Made by a program: the position numbers and the translations under genes
Shown: piece by piece, positions 55,753 to 64,000 of the stretch
Layout: each line of letters opens with the position of its first letter
Position numbering within the stretch: position 1 is the first letter of the stretch
Notes under the pieces: model-generated
The model's input: the letters and a program-made list of their open reading frames with translations, nothing else
The model's database searches: none
What the model was told of the DNA's origin: nothing
DNA from: Mesodorylaimus sp. YZB2_4
Lineage: Eukaryota; Nematoda; Enoplea; Dorylaimida; Dorylaimidae
DNA length: 64,000 nt
Direction: 5' to 3'
Assembly (NCBI GenBank): GCA_030248295.1
Contig: JASANH010000720.1
Coordinates: forward strand, 304,014 to 368,013

Positions 55753-56262
55753 TCAAGGCACGGCAGTAAGAGTCTTGTCGATCCAATTTCTGGATTTGCT
55801 GACTTTCGTGAAGACGGTTGTCACGACCCTGGTCCTTGTTTCATCAGTTTTAAGAAACTAGCGGCGCCGTAAAGCACATTTTTACCATTCTTCTTGCAAA
55901 CAAGGGCGCCTCCAGAATCGACCTGAAAATTATGCGCAAATATGGCCTATAAAAGAAAAAATTTGTCTCTCGCTCGCTTACTGGAAGCAGATGTCGGGAA
56001 TCGACTACAGTGTGGGAAAGCATCGTTTCAGCGTACATCATGGCCTACGTTTGGCATTGGTCACGCATGGCGATTGTGGCATTGATTTCTTTGAGAGCAT
56101 CAGGAAGACGCGAGGGGCGTAATTTTTTGCATTCATCATTGGCATAATCTTTAAAAATCATGAAAGGTTAGCTGACTTACACACTGGTCTCTTTCGATAG
56201 ATCTGCGTACTCCGTCTCTGTTGCTCCCCATCCAGCCGCGAATAATGTACGAGTAAGAGAGT
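55753..56262 (-). pseudogene. Broken trypsin-like (S1) serine protease, C-terminal half
   Basis: Three minus-strand pieces resemble S1 protease exons. About 56262-56185 reads LFAAGWGATETEYADLSKE, the GWG region. 56148-55982 reads DYANDECKKLRPSRLPDAL and on to MRDQC. 55922-55753 reads VDSGGALVCKK, the serine-nucleophile region with Ala for Pro, and ends VFTKVSKSRNWIDKTL as trypsin C-termini do. An in-frame stop follows MRDQCQT (near 56043) unless a 44-nt GT-AG intron is assumed. A one-base frameshift lies between the GAASF block and the C-terminal block (near 55855). The His and Asp exons were not found; a Tc1 element sits just upstream. Probably a pseudogene; assembly errors are the alternative. 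Confidence 0.68.
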
Positions 56263-56726
56263 CATTTAGCTTTACACTAGAAAATTGCGAGCGGAGGGAG
56301 CCATTTTCTAGTTGCTCGCTTCGCTCGAAGAAGCATGTTTAGCGCGTATAATAGGGGCTTATATGCGCGCCACTGTGTCTGCACAATGCAGTGCATCCTC
56401 AAAAAGAGCTCACCAAAATCGTACAGAAAACCGAGCAAAGTATCGAAAAGATAACTGTAAAAATAACTCATAAACATATCGTTCATATTAGGCCATTCAT
56501 AAAGGATGTCCACCATCCCCAAAGAATGGGGACCGGCGTAAAGTGGAGGTCCAATTTTGAACAATTGGCGTTAGGGAAAATATCAACATTTAGCAACAGT
56601 AAATATTGCATTTACTGTGTGTAGAATAACCAATCGACTATCAGGTACAACCAGTGATCCAAAGCCGCCTCGTCGGGGTTTAGGTGACGCACAGCAGAGT
56701 GCAGAGGAAACGCAAATCGGCACCTA

Positions 56727-58386
56727 CAGTAGTGGACAAAAGTAAGGCACGTTCCTGACTTCTTCACTTATGGCAGCAGCTACTCACCAAAGGACAATCT
56801 TGTGGCGTTTCCCGCGTCATATATGGATAGAGCACAAAAAATTGAGTAGATAACACAACTCAATCTTTGACCAGGCAGCTCAAATCAGTGGTAGGGGGCA
56901 CACTTTAAAAAATTGCGAAATATTGCTGGGACAAAAGTAAGGCACGTTTTTTTGGCAGGAGAAAACTCTCGAAATACGCGAGCTACAAACTGGCGGGAAA
57001 CGGTCAGGTGGCTAGTCTGTGTCATCTAGAAACATAAAATTCAAGTTTTTGTCATCGTTTTACCAAAAATGTCCACTGGTCATAATTTTTCAAAGGATGC
57101 TAAGGCTGCAATGGTTAAAATGAGGGTCGAGGGGAAAAAATCATTTTCGGAGATTGCAAAGACGTTTGAAACGTGTGGTCGAGTCATTTCAAAGATTGTG
57201 AAACGCTGTTTGGCCTGTGGGACAACAAGTCCGTTGAAAAAGCCTGGAAGACCAAGGAAACCACGACCTGTGAGGATCATCTGATTAAAAGAATGTCGAT
57301 TTCGAACCCCCGACTGACCTCTGGTCAAGTGAAGTTGGCCACTGGCTTAACAACGGTCAGCAGCAAGACTATTAGTCGTCGTCTGAGGTAGGATGGCTTG
57401 CCAGCTCGACGTCCATGCAAGAAATCATTGATCTCATTGAAGAATCTGAGGGCGCGAATCCAATCCGCCAAGATGCACCTGAACTGGACCGACCAGCAAG
57501 GGCAAAAAGTTCTTTAGAGCGATGAATCAAAGTTTGATTTGTTCAACAGCGATGGAATCAAGTATGTGAGACGCCCCTTGGCAAATTGTTCGATGCTAGA
57601 TACACTATTTCAACGATTAAGCATGGTGGAGGGTCTGTAATAGTTTGGGGCTGTTTCTCCGGACGAAAGATGGGCCCTATTCATGAGATAAATGGCATCA
57701 TGGACAAACACGTGTACACGGACATCATGGAGAATGTCATGTTTCTCACGCTCGTCCTTTCATGTCCAAAGGCTGGATCTTTCAGCAGGACAACGATCCG
57801 GAGCACTCCTCGGCTCATGCAAAGCAATGGTTCCAGCGCAAGAAGGTCAATCTAATGCAATGGCTAGCTCAATCCCCAGATCTAAATCCGATTGAAAACT
57901 TGTGGGATAAGGTCGAAAGGCGTATTCGAGTGACCACATACCAGAATTGCAACCAGCTGTTCAATACTTTTTTAAAAAGCGTGGGCCGAAATTCCTCAGT
58001 TAGTCATTGATGAACTGATCGCCTCCATGAGGAGCAGATACGAGCAGGTGAAAAAAAATCTCGGGTATGCTACCAAATACTGAAGTTTGAGAGTCTCGAT
58101 GTCGTGTCATGAGCTTTGGAGCGTGTGTCGAAGTGGAAAATAGCTATTCAGTCATTCAAAACAAACGTGCCTTACTTTTGTCCAAGCAATTTTTCTGAAT
58201 TTTTTGAAACATTTTGTCGTGCTTGACTACTTCTGCTGTCAGATAAGCTGTTGATAAAGAAATATACTCAGTTTTTTGTGCTCTATCCACATATGGTGTG
58301 AAAAACGCCATAAGGCTGTCCCCTTGTGAGTAGCTTCTGCCATAAGTGAAAAAATCAGAAACGTGCCTTACTTTTGTCCACTACTG
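56727..58386 (+). mobile_element. Tc1-like transposon with IR/DR ends
   Basis: 1660 bp between TA duplications (56725-56726 and 58387-58388). The inverted ends start CAGTAGTGGACAAAAGTAAG and stay alignable for about 125 bp. A second copy of GGACAAAAGTAAGGCACGTT occurs inside each end (outer 56734-56753 and 58360-58379; inner 56929-56948 and 58164-58183), about 195 bp apart. This is the inverted-repeat/direct-repeat layout of Sleeping Beauty-type elements, where each 20-bp copy is a transposase site. Confidence 0.93.
57069..58010 (+). pseudogene. Inactive DD34E Tc1 transposase
   Basis: Begins MSTGHNFSKDAKAAMVKM (57069) with a paired-type helix-turn-helix and a GRPRKPRP linker. A second helix-turn-helix (LTSGQVKLATGLTTVSSKT) lies in another frame. 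The catalytic blocks are SDESKF (57518), IFQQDNDPEHSS (about 57773) and SPDLNPIENLWDKVE (about 57876); the second Asp and the Glu are 34 residues apart. A TAG at 57515-57517 replaces the Trp usually preceding SDESKF, and frameshifts near 57250, 57580 and 57760 break it further. It would have cut and rejoined its own ends; this copy cannot. Confidence 0.9.
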
Positions 58387-58533
58387 TATCTACACAGTAC
58401 GACGCCATTTAGCCTTATCGTTACGCTGTAACACAAAACGCGCAATGACTGTAGGCTGCAGGGGAAGAGCAATGGCATACCGAGACACCCCCGCCTAAAC
58501 GACCGCGCCCCCTAGCGGTAACTTTTATTATAT

Positions 58534-58848
58534 CGATTATCTAGCGACCCGATTAGAAATCGAATATAAGATTTCTAGCAGTTTCTAAGAACTCGAAATT
58601 CTCTACAACTTGTGCGGCACGCTGAAAGGTGGTCGTCGCTGAAAATTTCGAGAAAATCGGCGACAACCATTTTCCCACATTAAAAAAATTATCGATTATC
58701 TAACGACCGGATGAAAAATCGAGAAAAAATTTAATGCATTCTTATAGAGCTCGAAATTCTGCATAGCTTCCGTGCTGTGATAGAGGGCGGTCGTGACTAA
58801 AAATTTTGAGAAAATCGACGAAAACCGTTTTTCCTGTGTTAAAACAAG
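58534..58848. repeat. Two diverged tandem copies of about 157 bp
   Basis: Unit 1 (58534-58688) and unit 2 (58689-58848) both start ATCGATTATCTA(G/A)CGACC, contain CTCGAAATTCT and TTT(C/T)GAGAAAATCG(G/A)CGA, and end in a TTTTCC...TTAAAA stretch. It lies just before the BEL/Pao gag region and could be part of its 5' non-coding region or LTR. Confidence 0.65.
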
Positions 58849-59910
58849 TCATGGACGGACGTTTCGTTTTTACAGTATGCCTCAGCCGCCCCGATCCCGA
58901 CCGACACCGCCTGCACAATCCCAGCTCCAGCTCCAGCACCCCACCCCAGGCAGCCGCCCCAGTTTAGGCCGCATTTTTTATCGAATTGCCCAAAAAAGAC
59001 TTACGGAAGTTCTCACCCTTTGTGATGAAATATTAAAAGTTCTGGGCTTTTTTAAATGCCGCCGTGGGCACCTTTTTTTCGCGTTTAGCAGTGGATAAGT
59101 TCAATTATCTCGGGGGACAGTTGGTGGGAGAAGCGAGGTCAGCGATCAGTGGACTCGCTTTGACCGACGACAATTACGCACAAGCCGTCCGCCATTCTCC
59201 TGCGACGATTTGGCGAGCCACAGGGTGTGGATGATGTGGCGGTGCGTGGGCTTCGTGTCGGCCGTCCGGACTACATCGGATAAAAAGAGCCGCATTCGGG
59301 TATGAATTGGACCTGCTCGCCCAACATCTCGGCCTCCTTGGAGGCCCTCGGACAGGATGTCAATCATGCTCATTTCGTGTCCATGATATTTTCGAAATTA
59401 CCACGAGAATTCATCATGCGCCTAGAAGAGAATCGCGGTGATGGACCGTGGACAGTCCCCAACCTTCGCAATCGCGTTCAGAAACTTTTGGAAGCTCGAG
59501 CATTAGCCGAACAGCATCATCATCCGGCATCCATCATCCATCTGTAGTCGGCGCAACGGCCATCAGCGACAGGGTACAAACAACCGCCCTTCAGCACATC
59601 ACAGGTCCCCAACGGCGACCAACGGGTATCCGAAGAGGACAGCGGGCAATCACCCGCATCAGACCACGACGGCTACATTGCTGCAACCGATTGTGGGCCG
59701 AAAACAGGACCCCCACCCCCCAGACGCTGTTTCTACTGTCAAGGTACCCATTAGGCGGATGAATGTCCAGTACACACATCAGTCGAAGCTCGAAAGCAGC
59801 TAATCATAGGAGATTGTTTTATTTGCTTTCGATAGGGGCAGATCCAGAAAGTTTGCAATGCGGACAAACCTTGTTGCTACTGCATAAAGACAAAGCTTCA
59901 CCATCGGAGT

Positions 59911-60630
59911 TTGTGTCCAACCAAGTTTCCATCAAGGAGTCCGATAAGGGAAAATGCGTATCCAGTCTTCAACACACCAGGTCAGGAGTCGACGGAATCA
60001 ATTGCCAGCCAACAACCCGAGAGTGCCTTGGTCAATGTGGACGACCGTGGCATCCTGCAGACGGCACGTGCCCATATCAGCAGCCCCAGTTCGAAGCAGG
60101 AAGTACAAATTCGCTTGGTTCTCGATTGTGGCAGTCAGCGCACCTATGTCACCAACGAATTGGTAAAGAAATTGAAAGTCAAATCGCAATCAACGGAGAC
60201 ACTCGAAATCTACACGTTCGGAGCATCCAAAGCAGTCCGTGCTGACACGAAGGTGGTCAAGCTGCAACTGAAGCTGTTAGGTGGAGGAACCATGGAATTT
60301 TTAGCGGGCACGGTACCGAAGATTGGAGAAATCCATCACCAGCCAGTCGACATGTCAAACATCAGCGTCCTATACCAAAATTTACCAATGGCCGATCCAG
60401 TTTCGAAGGACCCATCAACGAGAGTCATCGATCTGCTCGTAGGCAATAATTACTACTGGGATTTAGTCACCGCCGAAAGAATCGAAATGACAAAAGGACT
60501 GTACCTAATCGGATCAAAATTGGGATGGATAGCTAGTGGCCGCATTAGAATTACATCCTTTTGGAACGACAAGCCAACAGCCGTCATGCTGACTCCGGCC
60601 GCCGACAGTTCGAGCCAGTCAAACTCCTAA
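59911..60630 (+). CDS. BEL/Pao aspartic protease region (DUF1758)
   Basis: A 239-codon open piece of the pol polyprotein. The protease core reads VLDCGSQRTYVTN; family members normally have DSG at this place, so Ser is replaced by Cys. ILVGNNYYWDLV-like and GLYLIGSKLGWIASG blocks (about 60430-60540) follow, typical of the segment between protease and reverse transcriptase in BEL elements. It is a fragment of a polyprotein, not a separate gene. Confidence 0.75.
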   Translation: MCPTKFPSRSPIRENAYPVFNTPGQESTESIASQQPESALVNVDDRGILQTARAHISSPSSKQEVQIRLVLDCGSQRTYVTNELVKKLKVKSQSTETLEIYTFGASKAVRADTKVVKLQLKLLGGGTMEFLAGTVPKIGEIHHQPVDMSNISVLYQNLPMADPVSKDPSTRVIDLLVGNNYYWDLVTAERIEMTKGLYLIGSKLGWIASGRIRITSFWNDKPTAVMLTPAADSSSQSNS

Positions 60631-60703
60631 AATCCAGGCGGACCAAGCCATCCTAAATCAAGTCAATATGGAGGACTGGTGGACACTGGAAGCAATTGGG
60701 ATG

Positions 60704-60704
<1 letters not shown>

Positions 60705-60782
<78 letters not shown>
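60705..60782. repeat. (GT)n followed by a 62-base T run
   Basis: TGTGTGTGTGTG runs directly into T62 and ends at 60782. It falls inside the pol region, where about 40-60 codons of the usual protease-RT spacer are missing. Assembly or sequencing artefact is likely; an inserted retroposon poly(A) in reverse is the biological alternative. Confidence 0.85.
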
Positions 60783-60786
<4 letters not shown>

Positions 60787-60847
60787 TGGTACGAAATGGC
60801 CCTGGAATGACAAGGTTGAGCGCCTACCAACCAATTACTCGTTAGCC

Positions 60848-61330
60848 TTGGGTCGATTGAAATCATTGGTGCAACGTCTGCAAGGTAATGCCCGCCTTAG
60901 GGACAAGTACAACACCATCATTCACACACAACTGCAACTCGGCATCATCGAGGTGGTACCAGAAAACGATGGTGACGTCACCCGAAAACATTACATACCG
61001 CACCACCCAGTCATCCCACCCGAAAAAACAACAACCAAGGTTCGCATAGTTTACGATGGTTCAGCCAAATGCCGCAAGAATTTACCCAGCATCAATGAAT
61101 GCCTTAACAGAGGTCCAGTCATACTCGAAGATTTGTGTTCGTTATTGATCCGTTTTCGCATGAACAAAGTTGCCATCACAGCCGACATCGAAAAGGCCTT
61201 CTTGCAAATTGGCCTTCAGCCAGCCGCACGGGATGCCACTCGTTTCCTTTGGCTCAAAGATCCCGACAAATTGGATGGCGAGGAACAACGTTCAAGTTTT
61301 CCGTTTCAGCAAGAGTGCCTTTCGGGATAA
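60848..61330 (+). pseudogene. BEL/Pao reverse transcriptase, frameshifted
   Basis: PTNYSLALGRLKSLVQRL, KTTTKVRIVYDGSAK, NECLNRGP and MNKVAITADIEKAFLQIGL (about 61160-61215) are standard BEL RT blocks; ITADIEKAF carries the first catalytic Asp. After about 61290 the frame shifts twice, and the catalytic YVDD box reads YVGNLL (about 61421-61438), losing both Asp residues. This RT should be dead. Confidence 0.82.
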
Positions 61331-64000
61331 TCTCAAGCCCTTTCCTGCTCGGAGGTACCATCACGCATCACCTGCTCAAAGATGGATCCGTTTTCAGCTG
61401 GCAATTTTCTTCAAGATTTATATGTCGGCAATCTGCTCAGGGGAACCGATTCCACAGCACTCGGCATCAAATTTTACCCAGAAATGCTGAGCCTTTTTTC
61501 AAATCAGCATCGATGAACTTACGCGAATGGGTTTCCAATGATCAAACAGTGATGGAATCCATCCCAGAGGACGATAGGGCAACGGCCAAATCAGTCAAGA
61601 TTTTAGGGATGATATGGAATACCGAAACCGATACAATTCACATGGCCCCATCGTCAACCATTTCAACAGCTCTCACTGCCACCAAACGCACAATTTTGCA
61701 ATCGATTGCCAAGTTCTTCGATCCGTTGGGGTTACACGGTCCAGCTTTAATTCCAGCCAAAATGTTTCTGCAAAGTCTGTGGTTGGAGAAGAAAGGATGG
61801 GATGATCCACTGACAACATCACAATCCGAAACGTGGTACCACATCGTCAAATCATTGAAACAAATCATGCAGATCACAACTCCACGACACGTAGGACAAG
61901 CAATCCATGGTGAACGACAACCCCTGTACGAATTGCACTGCTTCACAGATGCATCAGAGAAAGCCTACGGTGCTGCCGTTTACCTGCGTGTCCAGTCAAC
62001 GTCAGAAACATCATCTCATCTCCTGTTTTCAAAATCTCGACTCGCACCAACTCGAACCATTACAATTCCTCGCTTGGAATTATTGGCAGCCTCGATTGGT
62101 GGCATCATGCTTCAATTTGTCGAGAAGTCTTTGAACATTGAAATTTCAAGGCAGTTTTTATGGACAGATTCGCAGTGCGTGCTTCATTGGATCCGCTCAA
62201 GCAAGCCGCTGTCAGTCTTTGTCACCAATCGTGTCCAGAAACTACGGAGTATTCCGAATGTTCAATTTCGATACATCCAAACTGACCAGAATCCAGCCGA
62301 CATCGTTTCAAGAGGATGTTCAGCAACAGAATTATGCGACAATTCCTTGTGGTGGCACGGACCCCAGTGGCTCATAAACGACAAGTCCAACTGGCCCCAG
62401 GGATTGGATCAGTTCAACATCGATTCCGCAACACTGGAGACTATTTCATCCGAACAGAAGAAGCATATTTTGTTCGAGACATCACTGATCGCCACAAATC
62501 CATGCACGGGTCCGTTTGGCATTGATCCATCTCGGTTTTCCAGTTTAACAACACTACTGCGTGTCACCGCTTGGTGCATTCGTTTCATCAAAAGGACCAA
62601 GGACAAGGCTTTATCAACAGGAAAGAATTTGGAAGTCACTGAAATCGATGACGCGCGAAGACTGTGGATCAAGCATGTTCAAGCCACAAACTTTGCCGAT
62701 GTGTTCCATGCCATTGCGAAGGGCAAGCATACACCAGTTCAGGACCATCTGAATATTGGGTTGGATGCAGATGGTATTCTTCGATGCAAAGGTCGATTGA
62801 CAAATGCAAATTTGGAAACAGACGCAATCTCTCCAATTCTCCTACCCAAGAAACATTGGTTCACGACATTGGTCATTCGCAGCTTTCATGAAAAACTGCT
62901 GCATAGCGGGACGAGTCACACATTGTCGCAAATTCGTCACCATTTTTGGATACCATCTGGTCGTTCAGTGGTTCGCCAATGCGTGAAGTCTTGCTTGAAA
63001 TGCAAACGGGTGGAAGGTGGTCCATATGCTCCACCTGCGATGCCAGCATTTCCATCATCCAGAGTTCGCGAATCAGCCCCATTCACGTGGACAGGTTTGG
63101 ACTACTTTGGACCAATCTACGTCAAACGCGACCAAGTTCCAGTCAAAGTTTGGGTCGGACTGTTCACTTGCTTGGCTACGAGAGCCATGCACTTGGAACT
63201 GGTGGAGGACATGTCAGCCGATCAGTTTCTCTTAGCCTTCCGTCGTTTTGTGGCTCGCCGTGGGACACCTTCACACATTCTTTCAGACAATGCCACACAA
63301 TTCAAGTTAGCCAAGTCAGCCATTGATGAATTGTGGAGAAAACTCACCAAGAATGACCAGGTTCTCTCCTACATCAACCATTTGGGCATCAAGTGGACAT
63401 TCATTCCTGAACGTGCGCCCTGGATGGGTGGCATGTATGAACGTCTGGTCCAATTGGTCAAACGCGCACTTCGCAAATCGATTCAACATCTGTGCCTCAC
63501 ATTTGTTCAGTTCCAGACAGTCCTCAGTGAAGTCGAAGCCATGCTTAACTCAAGACCACTTGTTCATGTCGGGTCAGACTTCCAAGATGGACAAGCATTA
63601 ACGCCAGCACATTTCTTAATGCAGAATCCGAAAATTGGCGTTCCTGGTATCAGTACGGCTGATGCATATCTGTATTACTTCTACAGGATGACATCCAAGG
63701 CCGCACTTTTGGAACGCTGGACCAAGGGTGAGCGCCACCTGCAATCATTTTGGAAGCAGTGGCGGGACGACTACCTGCTTAGCATGCGAGAACGCGCTCA
63801 GTCAAGACTGCAAAGTCGCCGGGCAGCTGTCACTCAATCACCAAGCATCGGGGACATTGTTCACATTCACCAAGACACACCACGAGGGTCCTGGCCATTA
63901 GGCAAGATTGTTCAGCTTATTCCAAGCAGCGATGGTGCCATTCGTGCAGCCAAGGTGCAGACATCAACTGGAAGAGTTCTCACTCGCGCAATCCTGCATT
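61310..64000 (+). CDS. BEL/Pao pol C-terminal frame: RNase H and integrase (partial, open at window edge)
   Basis: One frame has no stop from 61099 to the window end; it matches pol from about 61310, except for a shifted stretch at about 61420-61500. RNase H marks are CFTDASEKAYGAAVYL (about 61938), LELLAAS, LWTDSQCVLHWI (about 62158) and QNPADIVSRG. Integrase marks are a zinc-binding H...C2 (FHEKLLHSG, CVKSCLKCKR), the catalytic Asp in WTGLDYFGP (about 63094), the second in ILSDNATQF (about 63281) and the Glu in WMGGMYERLVQLVKR (about 63421). A DUF5641-type tail (GDIVHIHQD...WPLGKIVQL) continues to the edge. The D-D-E triad is intact. The C-terminus lies outside the window. Confidence 0.88.

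Larger units (their letters stand above)
58860..64000 (+). mobile_element. BEL/Pao LTR retrotransposon, right end beyond the window
   Basis: Order seen: gag with the DUF1759 part (DKFNYLGGQLVGEA..., about 59090; then FVSMIFSKLPREF), zinc-knuckle cysteines (CFYCQGT..., CFICF, about 59730-59880), protease (59911-60630), reverse transcriptase (60848-61500), RNase H and integrase (61500-64000). This gag-PR-RT-RH-IN order and the protein motifs are BEL/Pao, not Gypsy or Copia. Gag, RT and the zinc knuckles carry stops and frameshifts, and a T62 run cuts the PR-RT junction. The 5' LTR boundary was not found. Confidence 0.9.

Noticed and set aside
55359-55769. 136-codon plus-strand open frame
   Set aside because: No recognisable domain, and it overlaps the better-supported trypsin remnant on the minus strand.
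60721-60782. T run as the reverse poly(A) tail of an inserted retrogene
   Set aside because: No element body or target duplication is visible next to it, and missing pol sequence points more to an assembly fault.
1-64000. CRISPR arrays, operons, toxin-antitoxin or phage modules
   Set aside because: No regularly spaced repeats, ribosome-binding sites or prokaryotic gene layout; the introns show an animal nuclear genome.

Overview
The window is nuclear DNA from an invertebrate animal. The evidence is multi-exon genes with GT...AG introns (spliced frames rebuild full-length animal proteins), no prokaryotic gene layout, tRNA-derived SINEs, several LINE fragments, Tc1/pogo/hAT DNA transposons and a BEL/Pao retrotransposon. 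A nematode-style Patched-related protein and the BEL/Pao element fit an ecdysozoan such as a nematode, but the species cannot be fixed from sequence alone.

Host genes, left to right: (1) a Patched-related transporter-like protein on the minus strand (3945-8236, 2 exons, 953 aa); (2) a secreted CUB-CUB-LDLa-trypsin serine protease (11413-14412, 5' end unresolved); (3) two tandem SLC2A/GLUT-type sugar transporters (14617-18705 and 20735-22584), each 2 exons and 523 aa; (4) a small Pointed/SAM-domain protein without a visible ETS domain (28796-30272); (5) a TatD-family nuclease on the minus strand (32868-35166, 6 exons, 310 aa); (6) ZNF598/Hel2, the ubiquitin ligase of collided-ribosome quality control (37721-42132, 7 exons, 870 aa); (7) glutamine-dependent NAD+ synthetase (43919-50197, 15 exons, 712 aa). 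A broken trypsin-like gene lies at 55753-56262 (minus).

Mobile and repeated DNA fills most of the rest. There is a decayed L1/Tx1-like LINE (1-3295), at least five Jockey/CR1-like LINE fragments, two tRNA-derived SINE families with about ten copies, an inverted array of GGTAG-rich units (25845-27428), several MITEs, a hAT-like element nested in a LINE (51194-52024), a Tc1-like element with a double-repeat IR/DR end structure (56727-58386), and a BEL/Pao element running off the right edge (about 58860-64000). A 209-bp, nearly identical inverted repeat brackets the first exon of the NAD synthetase gene.

The genes do not form a pathway; they are an ordinary mix of housekeeping, transport and signalling genes in a repeat-rich region. 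The most interesting observations are substitutions at conserved functional positions in otherwise intact genes: an Arg in the NAD synthetase ATP loop, a missing TM10 Asp in the Patched-like protein, an Asn at the protease activation site and Arg to Gly in the second GLUT copy. The nested, structured transposon families come next. I found no CRISPR-like or otherwise clearly new multi-gene system. Exon joins were made by hand from frame and splice-site agreement and have no transcript support.
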